A stretch of DNA of 41,845 nt from DAHUZL01 sp035533215. GTDB lineage: Bacteria > Chloroflexota > Dormibacteria > Aeolococcales > Bog-877. Under the pieces are notes generated by a model. The model was not told the DNA's origin and searched no databases. It worked only from the letters and a program-made list of their open reading frames with translations. Made by a program: the position numbers and the translations under genes. Each line of letters opens with the position of its first letter. Position 1 is the first letter of the stretch. This document shows, piece after piece, positions 32,352 to 40,736 of the stretch. The DNA is taken from NCBI GenBank assembly GCA_035533215.1, contig DATLUG010000014.1, positions 1-41,845 of the forward strand, in the 5' to 3' direction.

Positions 32352-32676
32352 GCGGACTCCGGGCGGGGACGGGTCACGGCCCGGCCATCATCGGCGATCG
32401 GGGGGGCGGTGCGCCCCGGCCGCGCACGCGACCGCCCGCGTCCGGAGGTCGAGCGTGCGGATCGCCCCCGAGCGGCGATCGCGGATCCTGCCCACCGAGC
32501 GGCTCACCCGCGCCGCCACCCGCTCCACCGGCGCCCCCCCGGGCAGGCGCTCCGGTCCCCGAGCCGCTCGCCCGCGGTCACCCCGGGGTCCATCAAGGCG
32601 GCCCCGCTCGCGAGGGCCGTGGGGCGTCTCGGGGTCGTGGCGACGCCCTGGTCGGAGACGCGCCCCGCGGTCCCGG
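32352..32676. other. Intergenic stretch, no gene seen
   Basis: 325 bp between tmk and the downstream end of the ABC permease gene. It is GC-rich with no frame showing family resemblance; open frames here are Arg/Pro-rich. No terminator hairpin with a T-run is visible. Confidence 0.5.
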
Positions 32677-33429
32677 TCAGGCGCCGGGGCGGGCCTCGTC
32701 GACCCGGACCCGCCAGACCGCCAGCGCCGCGAAGGCGACGAGGTAGGCGGCCAGCACGGCGACATCGGGCAGCACCTGGGTCCGGCCGCCGAGCGCCCAC
32801 CAGCCGACGCCGGCGAGGTGGTAGGTGGGAGTGAGAGAGGCGATGGTCTTCAGCCCCGATGGCATCGACTGCACCGGCTGGAACAGGCCGCCGAAGTAGG
32901 CGAGCAGGAACAGGAGCCCTCCGGTCAGGGGGCCGCCGGTGTCGCTGGTCATGAGGTAACCGAGGAGGACCCCGAGGACCGCGAACGGAATCGCCGCCAC
33001 CAGCAACGCCGCCATCACCTTGAGCCAGTCGACGAAGCTCAGCGACACGTGCCCGACCACGACCGCGAGCACGGTGATGATGGCCATCACCGGCAGGGTC
33101 AGGATCAGCCCCAGGCAGATCTTGCCGAGCACGTAGGCGAAGGGCGGAAGCGGGGTGATCCGCAGCTGCCGGGTCCAGCCGCTCGTCCGCTCCGCGGCGA
33201 GCCGGATCCCGCCCGCGTTCATGCCGGCCCCCAGCACCCCGTAGGCCATCATCGAGACCATGAAGTACAGCGGCCAGGCGAGGCCGATCAGGCGGACGTG
33301 CGCGCCCGCACCGGTGTGCGAGAAGACCAGGTAGAAGAGGACCGGGAACCCGAAGGAGAAGAACAGGTAGCGTCGCGAGCGGCTGGTGCGGACGACCTCG
33401 AAGCGCAGCAGGGCGAGGGTGGCGCTCAC
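32677..33429 (-). CDS. ABC-2 type transporter permease
   Basis: 250 residues from GTG 33429, which overlaps the ATPase stop (GTGA). Six helices: YLFFSFGFPVLFYLVFS, LAWPLYFMVSMMAYGVLGAGM, YVLGKICLGLILTLPVMAIITVLAVVV, LKVMAALLVAAIPFAVLGVLLGYLM, LTGGLLFLLAYFGGLFQP and VLAAYLVAFAALAVWRV. The coupling segment is RLAAERTSGWTRQLRITPLPPFAYVLGK. The set resembles the YvfS-type permease of small ABC-2 exporters. Its partner is the adjacent ATPase; substrate unknown. A two-component gene pair, often next to yvfRS, is not present. Confidence 0.9.
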   Translation of the reverse strand: MSATLALLRFEVVRTSRSRRYLFFSFGFPVLFYLVFSHTGAGAHVRLIGLAWPLYFMVSMMAYGVLGAGMNAGGIRLAAERTSGWTRQLRITPLPPFAYVLGKICLGLILTLPVMAIITVLAVVVGHVSLSFVDWLKVMAALLVAAIPFAVLGVLLGYLMTSDTGGPLTGGLLFLLAYFGGLFQPVQSMPSGLKTIASLTPTYHLAGVGWWALGGRTQVLPDVAVLAAYLVAFAALAVWRVRVDEARPGA

Positions 33430-34394
33430 CGGCCGTCCCCCACCGGTGGGGCGCCGTTGCCCGGCGATTGGGTGAGCTGGAGGAACGCCTCCTCCAGGCC
33501 CGCACCGGTCACCTCGATGTTGCGGATCGGCAGGTCCTGCTGGTACACGGCGCGGACGGTCTGGTCGGCGTCGACGGTGCGCAGGGTGACGTCCTGGCCC
33601 CGTACCTCCACCTGGGTCACCCCCGGGAGCCGGCCGAGGGCGTCCCGGTCAGGCGCATCCAGGGTGAAGCGGACGGTCTTGGCGGCGACGGTGCCCTTGA
33701 TGTCGGTCGACGGCCCGTCGGCCACCACCCGACCGCGATTGAGCACCACGATCCGGTCGGCCACCGCGTCCGCCTCCTCCAGGTAGTGGGTGGCGAACAG
33801 GATGGTGCGTCCCTCGGCGGCGAAGGTCCGGATCGTCTGCCAGAACTCGCGGCGCGCCTCCACGTCCATGGCCACGGTGGGCTCGTCGAGAAAGACCAGC
33901 TCGGGGTCCCCGGCGCAGCTGACGGCGAAGCGGACCCGCTGCGACTCGCCCCCCGAGAGCCGGTCCACCGGCCGGTCGCCGAGTCCCTCGATCCCGGCCA
34001 TGCGCAGGACGGCGGCGGCGGCGAGCGGCCGCGGATAGAGGCTTCGGACCAGCGTCACCAGCTCGCTCACCGTCGCCCCGGGGGGCAGGCCGCTCTGGCG
34101 GGCGGTGCTCTGGAGCATGGCGCCGACCCGGCCCCCGGCGACCGCGCGGCGGGGCGCCTCGCCGTAGATCAGCACCTCGCCCGCGTCGGGAGGCCGGAGT
34201 CCGAGCATGAGGCTGATGGCGGTCGACTTGCCCGCCCCGTTGGGGCCGAGGAGGGCGACCGTCTCCCCGCGCTCGAGCCGGAAGGAGGCGCCGTCGAGCG
34301 CCCGCACCTGCCCGAACGCCTTGGCGACGGCGTCGAAGACCACCACGTCTCGGTCGCCCGTCCGGGGCGGCGCGGCGGCGGACCCCGGGCGCAT
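33426..34394 (-). CDS. ABC-2 exporter ATP-binding subunit (YvfR-like)
   Basis: 322 residues. Walker A is LLGPNGAGKSTAISLMLG, Q-loop GAMLQSTARQSGLPPGATVSEL, signature LSGGESQRVRFAVS, Walker B LVFLDEPTVAMDVEARREFW, switch His in FATHYLEEADAVADR. A C-terminal domain (about 235-310, TVAAKTVRFTLDAPDRDALGRLPGVTQVEV...GLEEAFLQLT) is typical of DrrA-like proteins. ATG 34394 lies 8 nt after TACCAT, which supports a leaderless start. It is coupled to the permease by a GTGA overlap. Confidence 0.93.
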   Translation of the reverse strand: MRPGSAAAPPRTGDRDVVVFDAVAKAFGQVRALDGASFRLERGETVALLGPNGAGKSTAISLMLGLRPPDAGEVLIYGEAPRRAVAGGRVGAMLQSTARQSGLPPGATVSELVTLVRSLYPRPLAAAAVLRMAGIEGLGDRPVDRLSGGESQRVRFAVSCAGDPELVFLDEPTVAMDVEARREFWQTIRTFAAEGRTILFATHYLEEADAVADRIVVLNRGRVVADGPSTDIKGTVAAKTVRFTLDAPDRDALGRLPGVTQVEVRGQDVTLRTVDADQTVRAVYQQDLPIRNIEVTGAGLEEAFLQLTQSPGNGAPPVGDGR

Positions 34395-34402
34395 GGAGGT
34401 GC

Positions 34403-34408
34403 ATGGTA
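34403..34408 (-). promoter_or_regulatory. -10-like box (TACCAT) for the yvfRS-like operon
   Basis: TACCAT ends 8 nt before ATG 34394. The same hexamer precedes the aldo/keto reductase and phoU genes at 7-8 nt. Confidence 0.45.
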
Positions 34409-35329
34409 CCGGGACGCCGCCGGGCCCGGCTCGGCCGGAGGGCCCGATTCCCGCATCACCACCCCGGTCGCATCCGCGTCATCGCCGATCCGGGACGGTT
34501 CGCGATCCCGGACCCGCTGGTCCTGGTGGGGCCGGCCACGGCCACCCGCCGCGCCGGCACCGTCGGCGGCAGCCCGTCCGACGGCGGCTGCCACCTGCGC
34601 TCTCCCCGCACCGGTTCGGGTTCGTGCGGCCGGCGTCGAGCCCGGCCACCTCCGCGAGCGGCCCGGGCAGGCAACCGTGGTCGCGATCGGGCCTGCCGAC
34701 GGTGGGGTCGGAGCCCCTTCAGGCGACCACCGGGGGCCCGCCGCGAGCGCCGCGTCGACCGCGGGCGGGCCGTCGTAGGCCGAATCCTGCGGGTCGGGGA
34801 GCGCCGGACCGGAGTGGGGCGCCGCCGCCCGGAGCGACCAGATGGTCCCCCGCGTCACCCGCCGAGCTCACCCGGCCCCGGCACCGACGGCTCCGGATGC
34901 TCCTCCCCTCCCTGCGCCTGGCTCCCGCTGAGCACCCGCCGGCCGCGAGGCGGGTCAGGTGGATGGCCGCGGCGGTCCCCGAGCCGGACCGGGACGCTCG
35001 AGCGGCGGAGCCCGCGGGTGAACCCCGGGGGAAACCCGCCTCGGGTGAGCGGGCAGATCGCGGTTCGACGTTCCCGCGGCCTCGTCGACGACACCGACCA
35101 GGTCGTCGACGAGGCCAGGCCCGGAGTCGGGCGGTGATCGTCGCGGGAGCGCTGGCACGGGACTGCCGACGGCGACCACCGCCTTGCGATACGGCCCTCC
35201 TGGACCGGACCGACCACGACCCTGCTCGACCCCCGCCCTCCGCCACCGCGCGGCGTGCGCCGGATCTGAACGATCGGCTTCACGGCCACCGTGCCGAGAA
35301 CCGCTGCCGCCCCGCGCCCACCCTGGCGC
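34409..35329. other. Gene-poor divergent region, no gene seen
   Basis: About 0.9 kb between two divergent operons. No frame on either strand has a family match or sustained coding bias. It holds one clear structure, the perfect inverted repeat at 35078-35116. The next 330 bp carry an MFS remnant, so this may be decayed accessory DNA. Confidence 0.5.
35078..35116. repeat. Perfect 15-bp inverted repeat (hairpin)
   Basis: GGCCTCGTCGACGAC (35078-35092) and its exact complement GTCGTCGACGAGGCC (35102-35116) flank a 9-nt loop. The stem is long, GC-rich and perfect, but no T-tract follows, so it is not a classical intrinsic terminator. It lies in a gene-poor region and is not next to any 3' end. 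It could be a protein-binding palindrome, a remnant of an element end or a structured RNA. Confidence 0.75.
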
Positions 35330-35662
35330 GGGCGGCAGGTCCCGCTCCCCATTGTCCTCCGGGTCGGTCCCTTCCGCTACCTGGCCGGCGGACTCGCGGG
35401 CGCGGCGATCGCCGCGGTCCGTTTCGGGGTGGGCAACGTGGTCACCATCACCGCACCGCAGCACCGCATCCCGAGGGCGCGGCTGGGACGGACCATGTCC
35501 GCCCTGATGCTGGCCTCGGTCGTCGTCTTCCCGCTGGGGGTCGGGCTGGCCGGCGCCCTGGTCCCGGTGCCGGGACCGCAGCTGCTGTTCCCGGTCGGTG
35601 CCGCGGTCACCGCGGCCGCCATCCTCGGGGCGCTCAGCCAGGCTGAGATCCGCGAGCTGTAG
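35330..35662 (+). pseudogene. C-terminal remnant of an MFS transporter
   Basis: The frame encodes about 105 residues with helices (YLAGGLAGAAIAAVRFGVGN, MSALMLASVVVFPLGVGLAGALV, LLFPVGAAVTAAAILGAL) and a cytoplasmic loop NVVTITAPQHRIPRARLGRTMSA. This is the pattern of the C-terminal third of MFS exporters (x-x-RQ-x-x-x-P-x-x-x-x-GR-x-x-S). The N-terminal two-thirds is missing and no start is credible; an in-frame ATG-like start at 35291 begins in unrelated sequence. The codons remain GC3-rich, so decay is recent or the piece is still translated. Confidence 0.6.
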
Positions 35663-35732
35663 CGGGTGCGACGGCCGCGAGCGTCCCCCGCGGCGGCCTC
35701 CGGCGAGCCTGGACCGGGGCCGGACGGTGTGC

Positions 35733-35738
35733 CAGAAT
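35733..35738 (+). promoter_or_regulatory. -10-like box (CAGAAT) for the SnoaL-like gene
   Basis: CAGAAT ends 6 nt before ATG 35745, with TGGACC at 35710-35715 (17-bp spacer) as a plausible -35. Confidence 0.45.
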
Positions 35739-35744
35739 GCGCCC

Positions 35745-36155
35745 ATGGCTGAGCAGGGCGGGCTGGCCCTGGTGCGGCAGGCTTGGGCGGCCCTCGCCGG
35801 TCGCGACATCGGCGCGCTGACCGAGTACGTTTCGCCTGACGCGCGCTGGCGCGCGGTCGAGGACGGGCCTTGGAACTGCGAGAGCCGCGCGGCGATCCTG
35901 AACGTGCTGGGTCGCCTCGCCAGCGACGGCCCGTTCGGCCAGCTGGAGGGGGCCGAGACCATCGGAGACCGGGTGCTGGTGCGGTTCCGGCCCAACCCCG
36001 GAGGGGAGCCGAACGACTGGCCGCTGGGGGACGGCGTGCGCCACCTGGTGGTCACCGTCGCGGGCGGCCGGATCGTCGAGCTGAAGGGCTGCGCCACCCA
36101 GGCGGGCGCGCTCACCTACGCAACCGGGCGCGAGACGCCCGCCCCTCCCGCCTGA
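35745..36155 (+). CDS. SnoaL/NTF2-like small protein
   Basis: 136 residues of the NTF2-like cone fold: N-terminal helix (LVRQAWAALAGRDIGALTEYVSPDARWRAVEDG), then helix (SRAAILNVLGRLA) and beta strands (GDRVLVRFRPN, GVRHLVVTVAGGRIVELKGC). SnoaL-like proteins include polyketide cyclases, limonene-epoxide hydrolase relatives and ligand-binding proteins; no catalytic residues can be fixed here. ATG 35745 is supported by a -10 box 6 nt upstream. It is the first gene of a plus-strand cluster ending in an ABC exporter, 119 bp before the acyltransferase gene. Confidence 0.75.
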   Translation: MAEQGGLALVRQAWAALAGRDIGALTEYVSPDARWRAVEDGPWNCESRAAILNVLGRLASDGPFGQLEGAETIGDRVLVRFRPNPGGEPNDWPLGDGVRHLVVTVAGGRIVELKGCATQAGALTYATGRETPAPPA

Positions 36156-36274
36156 CCAGCGCGATCCGGGTGGCTACGCCCCAGGGTCGCGCTCGCCAGC
36201 GCGCGTCGCCCGCCCCGGATGGTCGGGCCGCGCCGGGCCGCGCCGGCGGCCCGCCACCGACACCCGCACCGAGC

Positions 36275-37534
36275 ATGTACACGACCCTCTTCCGCCCCTC
36301 GCCCCGGGCCGCCGCCGACGCGACCACCGTCACCGCGGTCGCGACGCTCGATGCCGCCCTCGGCGCGGAGTGGGACGCGCTCGCCACCGGTGCGAGCCTC
36401 TTCGTCAGCCGGCCCTACCTGCGCGCGGTGGAGCGTGACCACGCCACCTCGCCCCGGTATCTCCTCGCCCGCGATCGGGGCGGACGGCTGGTCGCGGCTC
36501 TCCCCTGCTACGGGTGGGACGGCGGGGCGGCCCCGGCGCTCGACCATTACGACCCCTTCGCGATGGGAGGGCGCTGGCTCCTCGGCGAGCGCACGCAGCC
36601 CGCCGAGTGGCGCCCGACCCTCTTCGTCGGGACCCGGTCCGGCTACGTCAACGAGTGGCTCGTCCACCCCGACTGGCGCGATCGCACCCGTGTCCTCGTC
36701 CGCCGGCTCCTCGCCGCCGCGGCCCGGCTCGGCGCCGGATCGGGCTGCCGCAGCCTCGGGGCCATGTGGCTGACGTCGACCGCCGCCCGGGACGTGCAGG
36801 CGTGCCTGCGGTCCCGTGATCGGCTGCTGCTCGGGGCCGGCAGCGCCACCCTGGACATCGGATGGGACAGCTTCGACGGCTACCTCGCCCGGCTCGGCCC
36901 CTCCCGCCGCCACACCGTCCGGCGCGAGCTGGAGCGATTCCGGCGCAGCGGGCTGCGGGTCACCGAGGCCGGCCTGGCGGACAGCGCCGACATCCTCGGC
37001 GAGCTCGCGTCCCCGCTCCAGGCCAAGTACGGCCACCGGATGGCGGCGGCGGCGCTGACCGAGCAGTTCCGTGCCCAGGCCGATGAGCTCGACCGGGAGA
37101 GCTGGGTGCTCCTCTGCTGGCGGCGGGACCGGCCGGTCGGGTTCACCTGCTTCTTCCGCTGGGGCGACACCCTCTACGGACGGGCCGCCGGGTTCGACTA
37201 CGACGCGGTAGCCGGCGCCGCCGCCTATTTCAACCTGGCCTTCTACCGGCCGATCGCCCATGCGATCGCCACCGGCGCCCGCCGCATCCACCTCGGCCTC
37301 GCCAGCTGGGAGGCGAAGGTGCTGCGGGGAGCCCGCCTCGACCCGCACTGGCTCTGGATCGTGCCCCCCACCAGGTGGCGGAGCTCGTGGGGGCGGCGCG
37401 TCCCCCCCCAGGTGGAGGGGCATCGCCGCTGGCTGGAGGAGATGGTGCGGCCGGTCGTCGGCGAGCTGCCCCAGCGGGACTGGGACCCGGAGGCGTGGCG
37501 GGACCCCGCGGACCCGGGCGGCCAGGGGCGGTGA
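36275..37534 (+). CDS. GNAT-fold acyltransferase (FemAB/BioF2-like)
   Basis: 419 residues. The N-terminal half (about 20-180) begins EWDALATGASLFVSRPYLRAVERD and contains YLLARDRGGRLVAALPCYGW, a pattern of predicted N-acyltransferases. The C-terminal half (about 190-370) has GYLARLGPSRRHTVRRELERFRRSGLRV, the SPLQAKYGHRMAA helix, WVLLCWRRDRPVGFTCFFRWGDTLYGRAAGFDY and FNLAFYRPIAHAIATGARRIHLGLASWEAKVLRG, matching Acetyltransf_6 / COG3146-like blocks. It should transfer an acyl or aminoacyl group from CoA or tRNA to an amine or peptide; substrate unknown. ATG 36275 has a weak GAG upstream. The stop overlaps the ABC ATPase start (GTGA). Confidence 0.75.
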   Translation: MYTTLFRPSPRAAADATTVTAVATLDAALGAEWDALATGASLFVSRPYLRAVERDHATSPRYLLARDRGGRLVAALPCYGWDGGAAPALDHYDPFAMGGRWLLGERTQPAEWRPTLFVGTRSGYVNEWLVHPDWRDRTRVLVRRLLAAAARLGAGSGCRSLGAMWLTSTAARDVQACLRSRDRLLLGAGSATLDIGWDSFDGYLARLGPSRRHTVRRELERFRRSGLRVTEAGLADSADILGELASPLQAKYGHRMAAAALTEQFRAQADELDRESWVLLCWRRDRPVGFTCFFRWGDTLYGRAAGFDYDAVAGAAAYFNLAFYRPIAHAIATGARRIHLGLASWEAKVLRGARLDPHWLWIVPPTRWRSSWGRRVPPQVEGHRRWLEEMVRPVVGELPQRDWDPEAWRDPADPGGQGR

Positions 37535-38520
37535 GCCGCCCGCCCACCGCTGCCGAGCCCGCGATCGAGCTGGGCGCGCTTCGCAAGGTGTTCCGCCCCC
37601 GGCGCAGCTGGGTGCGCCGGGGGCAGACGGAGCTGGTCGCCCTCGACTCGCTCGACCTCACCGTCGCGCGGGGTGAGCTGTTCGGGCTGCTGGGTCCCAA
37701 CGGGGCGGGCAAGACCACCCTGGTCAAGATCTGCACCACCCTCCTCCTCCCCACCAGCGGCACCGCCCGGGTCCTGGGCGAGGACGTGGTGCGAGCCAGC
37801 CGCTCGCTGCGCCACCGGATCGGCTTCGTGTTCGGGGGCGAGCGTGGTCTCTACTGGCGCCTTTCCGGCTACGACAACCTGCGCTACTTCGCCGACCTCT
37901 ACCGGATCCCGCCGCGGCTGGCCCGCCGCCGCATCGCCGATCTGCTGCAGCTGGTGGGACTGGAGGGACGCGGCCACGACCGGGTGGAGCGGTACTCGCG
38001 GGGGATGAAGCAGCGCCTCCATCTCGCCCGCGGTTTGCTCCACCAACCCGAGCTCCTCTTCCTGGACGAGCCCACCATCGGGCTCGACCCGGTGGGGGCG
38101 CGCGATCTGCGCCAGATGGTGCGCGGGCTCGCCGACCAGGGCACCACGATCTTCCTCACCACCCACGCGATGCTGGAGGCCGAGACGATCTGCGATCGGA
38201 TCGCGGTGATGCGGCAGGGCCGGCTGGTGGCGGAGGGCGCGCCCGCGACGGTCCGGCAGATGGTCCCCGAGCTGGGGGTCGTCGAAGCCGAGGTGGTGGC
38301 GGTGGGGGAGGCGGTGCTGGACCGCCTGCGGGGGGTGGACGGGGTCGACAGCGTGACCGTCACCGCGAGGGAGGTCAGCCAGCTGCTCACCATCCGGTGC
38401 GCGTCCCCGGCGGAGCTGGTGGCGCGGCTGGGACCCATCCTCGGCGATGGCCAGCTGCGCAGCGTCCAGGTCCGCGAGCCCACCCTGGAGGACGCCTACG
38501 TCCGGCTGGTGGAGGGATGA
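37531..38520 (+). CDS. ABC transporter ATP-binding protein
   Basis: 329 residues from GTG 37531, overlapping the acyltransferase stop. Walker A is LLGPNGAGKTTLVKI, Q-loop GFVFGGERGLYWRLSG, signature YSRGMKQRLHLARGL, Walker B LLFLDEPTIGLDPVGARD, switch His LTTHAMLEAET. Before Walker A there is a basic insert (RPRRSWVRRGQTE). The C-terminal domain (about 240-329) is of the DrrA/NatA type, ending LEDAYVRLVEG. The two following permease genes each start with an ATGA overlap, so this ATPase serves a heteromeric ABC-2 exporter. Confidence 0.93.
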   Translation: MSRPPTAAEPAIELGALRKVFRPRRSWVRRGQTELVALDSLDLTVARGELFGLLGPNGAGKTTLVKICTTLLLPTSGTARVLGEDVVRASRSLRHRIGFVFGGERGLYWRLSGYDNLRYFADLYRIPPRLARRRIADLLQLVGLEGRGHDRVERYSRGMKQRLHLARGLLHQPELLFLDEPTIGLDPVGARDLRQMVRGLADQGTTIFLTTHAMLEAETICDRIAVMRQGRLVAEGAPATVRQMVPELGVVEAEVVAVGEAVLDRLRGVDGVDSVTVTAREVSQLLTIRCASPAELVARLGPILGDGQLRSVQVREPTLEDAYVRLVEG

Positions 38521-39299
38521 GCCTGCTCCGGGTGGTGTGGCGGACCGCCTGGCTGCAGCTCCGCATGCTGGTGGCGGTCCCCATCTCCTACGCGCAGGTC
38601 CTTATCCAGCCGGTGGTCTTCGGCGGCGTCGGGATGGCCCTCTACGCGCTCGGCGGCCATCCCCAGCACCTGGCCTTCGCGATTCTGGGCGGGGGCCTGG
38701 TGGGGCTGTGGAGCGTGACCCTCTTCGACGCCGCCTACGCCCTCCAGGTGGAGCGCTGGGCGGGGACCCTGGAGCAGCTCTTCGGCTGCCCGGTCCCGCT
38801 GGCCGCGGTGATCGCCGGCAAGGTGCTCGCCGCCACCCTCCTCGGGCTGGTCTCCTTCGCCGTCAACCTGCTGCTGGGGGCGGTGCTCTTCCACCACGTC
38901 TTCCGCCACCTCGACCCGGCACCGTTCGCGGTCTCGGCCTGCCTGACCCTGCTCGCCTTCGTCGTCATGAGCATGGTCATCGCCCCCCTCTTCGCCTGGT
39001 CGCGGGTCGCCGGAGGGCTGGTCAACGGGCTGGAGACCCCGGCCTACCTCCTCTGCGGCTTCATGTTCCCGGTGGCGATCCTGGCCGGCTGGGTGCAGCC
39101 GCTGGCGGCCCTGCTGCCGCCCACCTGGACCATCCGCGGCCTCTATGCCGCCCTCGGCGAGCCCGTCGGCCGCCCCGACTACCCGGCCTGGTGGGCGTTC
39201 GCCCTCGGCGCCACCGCGGGGTATGGGCTGCTCTCCTGGACGCTGTTCCGGCTGGTCCACGTCCGGGCCCGTCGCACCGGCCAGCTGGGGGCGGCATGA
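38517..39299 (+). CDS. ABC-2 type transporter permease, first subunit
   Basis: 260 residues from ATG 38517 (ATGA overlap with the ATPase). About six helices: VLIQPVVFGGVGMALYAL, LAFAILGGGLVGLWSVTLFDAAYAL, AAVIAGKVLAATLLGLVSFAVNLLLGAV, AVSACLTLLAFVVMSMVIAPLFAW, ETPAYLLCGFMFPVAILAGW and FALGATAGYGLLSWTLFRL. The coupling motif is ALQVERWAGTLEQLFGCPVPLAAVIAGK (E-R-x-x-G-T-L-E-x-L). It shares this motif with the second permease, suggesting paralogues forming a heterodimer. Substrate unknown. Confidence 0.9.
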   Translation: MSLLRVVWRTAWLQLRMLVAVPISYAQVLIQPVVFGGVGMALYALGGHPQHLAFAILGGGLVGLWSVTLFDAAYALQVERWAGTLEQLFGCPVPLAAVIAGKVLAATLLGLVSFAVNLLLGAVLFHHVFRHLDPAPFAVSACLTLLAFVVMSMVIAPLFAWSRVAGGLVNGLETPAYLLCGFMFPVAILAGWVQPLAALLPPTWTIRGLYAALGEPVGRPDYPAWWAFALGATAGYGLLSWTLFRLVHVRARRTGQLGAA

Positions 39300-40084
39300 G
39301 CACGCTGCGGGTCTTCGTGTCCGGCTGCGTCCTCCAGTACCGGGCCTTGTTCAGCTGGGCGACGCCGCTCGGCTACGCCTCCTCGAAGCTGATGGTGCCG
39401 GTGTTCCAGATCATCTTCTTCGTCCAGCTCGGGGTCTATGCCAGCGGGCACGGCGACGCCACCTACGCCGCCGTCGGCAACGCCATGCAGGTGACGGCGC
39501 TCAACGGGATCTACGGCGTCACCATGACCGTCGGCAACGAGCGTCAGTTCGGCACCCTCCCATTGCTGCTGGCCTCCCCGGCCAACCGGATGGCGATGTT
39601 CATGGGGCGGGCCGCCATGCAGATCGTGGACGGGATCAGCAGCGTCGCGGTCGGGTTCCTGGTCGCCGCCCTCCTGTACGGGGTGACCCTGGGCCGCGCC
39701 GACCTGCCGGCGCTGGCGGTGTGCGTCGTCCTGATCTCCGCCACCACCGCCGGCCTGGGCCTGCTCCTCGGCAGCCTCAGCCTCGTCTATCGCGACGTGC
39801 TCCTCATCGCCAACCTGGTCTACTTCCTGTTCCTGATCCTGGTCGGGGTGAACTTCCCGGTGAGCCGCCTCCCCGCCGCCCTCCAGGCGGTCAGCTGGGG
39901 CCTGCCGATGACGCGCGGAATCGCGGCGGCCCGGCTGGCGGTGGCGGGCAGGGGGTTCGACCGGCTCGGCGGCCTCCTGGCGGGTGAGCTGCTCACCGGC
40001 TGCGTCTACGCGGGCCTGGGCTACGTCTGCTTCCGACTGCTGGAGGTCTGGGCCCGACGGGGAGGGCTGCAGGAGGCGATGTGA
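39296..40084 (+). CDS. ABC-2 type transporter permease, second subunit
   Basis: 262 residues from ATG 39296 (ATGA overlap with the first permease). Helices: FQIIFFVQLGVYASG, IVDGISSVAVGFLVAALLYGV, LPALAVCVVLISATTAGLGLLLGSLSLV, DVLLIANLVYFLFLILVGVNFPVS and LLAGELLTGCVYAGLGYVCFRLLEVW. The coupling segment is VGNERQFGTLPLLLASPANRMAMFMGRA. It ends a four-gene unit (acyltransferase, ATPase, two permeases) with overlapping stops and starts throughout. The extended run RLPAALQAVSWGLPMTRGIAAARL is typical of ABC-2 family C-terminal periplasmic loops. Confidence 0.9.
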   Translation: MSTLRVFVSGCVLQYRALFSWATPLGYASSKLMVPVFQIIFFVQLGVYASGHGDATYAAVGNAMQVTALNGIYGVTMTVGNERQFGTLPLLLASPANRMAMFMGRAAMQIVDGISSVAVGFLVAALLYGVTLGRADLPALAVCVVLISATTAGLGLLLGSLSLVYRDVLLIANLVYFLFLILVGVNFPVSRLPAALQAVSWGLPMTRGIAAARLAVAGRGFDRLGGLLAGELLTGCVYAGLGYVCFRLLEVWARRGGLQEAM

Positions 40085-40217
40085 CCTGGTCGGGCGCCGG
40101 GGGCGGGGCGTCCCGGCCGCGCAGCCCCACCACCAAGAGGATTCGCAGCGGCCTCCCTTCGCGGCACCCTGTCATCATCATGCCGTGCGGACCAGACGCA
40201 GTGTGAGGTGAACTCGT

Positions 40218-40412
40218 GTGACGCGCAACTACTGGGCATACAGTGTGGGGTTGGCTGTCGTATGGGCGGTGATCTTGGGTGTTGTGGCGGTGGGGAACGA
40301 CAAGAGCAAACTGGACAGCTTCCTCTTGCTCTTCGGTGGCTTCGCGATCGCGTGGACGTCGGGCACGATCGCCAGATACGTCTACCCGCCACCGAAGAAG
40401 TGGGTTCGCTAG
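40218..40412 (+). CDS. Small two-helix membrane protein
   Basis: 64 residues: an N-terminal helix (YSVGLAVVWAVILGVVAVG), a short polar loop (NDKSKLD), a second helix (FLLLFGGFAIAWTSGTIARYV) and a Pro/Lys tail (PPPKKWVR). GTG 40218 follows GAGGTGA (40205-40211) at good spacing, which supports the gene. Base composition is lower in GC than its neighbours. Function unknown; the size and topology resemble many uncharacterised bacterial membrane peptides. Confidence 0.65.
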   Translation: MTRNYWAYSVGLAVVWAVILGVVAVGNDKSKLDSFLLLFGGFAIAWTSGTIARYVYPPPKKWVR

Positions 40413-40481
40413 GGACGAGACCTATCGCTTTCCACGACGAGGGGGCGCAGGGGTGAACTCAGCGAGGGGGCCGATCAACGG

Positions 40482-40712
40482 TCACGTGCCGTCCCGTCGG
40501 CCCAACGCAGCGGTGCCGGCGACAGCACCTGCGATGGCACAACCGGCCGGGACGAGGGCGCCCTGCCATGGTGCACGCAGGGGGCGGTGCGCCTCCGACA
40601 TCTGGGTGAGTGCGTCGGCTGCCGCCGCGGGTAGGGATAGGGTGAAGCACCTCAGCGCAGGGACGTTGGGCAGGAGGGCATCGAGCAGCCGGTGATGCGA
40701 GCCAAGCCCGAG
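40482..40712 (-). pseudogene. C-terminal remnant resembling an ABC-2 permease
   Basis: A minus-strand frame, open for 76 codons and lacking a start, ends in a TGA at 40482. Its last part (LRAPWQGALVPAGCAIAGAVAGTAALGRRDGT) has the shape of the final helix and RRD tail of ABC-2 permeases, and the preceding LPAAAADALTQ also fits. A stop codon at 40713-40715 interrupts it, 24 bp before the IS630 boundary. The rest of the gene is missing, so it is a fragment probably separated by mobile-element activity. Confidence 0.4.
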
Positions 40713-40726
40713 TCAACATGGTTGAC
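40712..40726. repeat. Small palindrome next to the IS630 end
   Basis: GTCAAC and GTTGAC form a perfect 6-bp inverted repeat around ATG. It lies 12 bp from the likely IS630 boundary. Role unknown. Confidence 0.4.
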
Positions 40727-40736
40727 GAAGGCTTTG

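Noticed and set aside
40180..40217. A possible third leader ORF before the 64-residue membrane protein
   Set aside because: The short frame has no good -10 box at the required distance, its stop does not overlap the gene start, and the gene has a normal GAGGTGA ribosome site.
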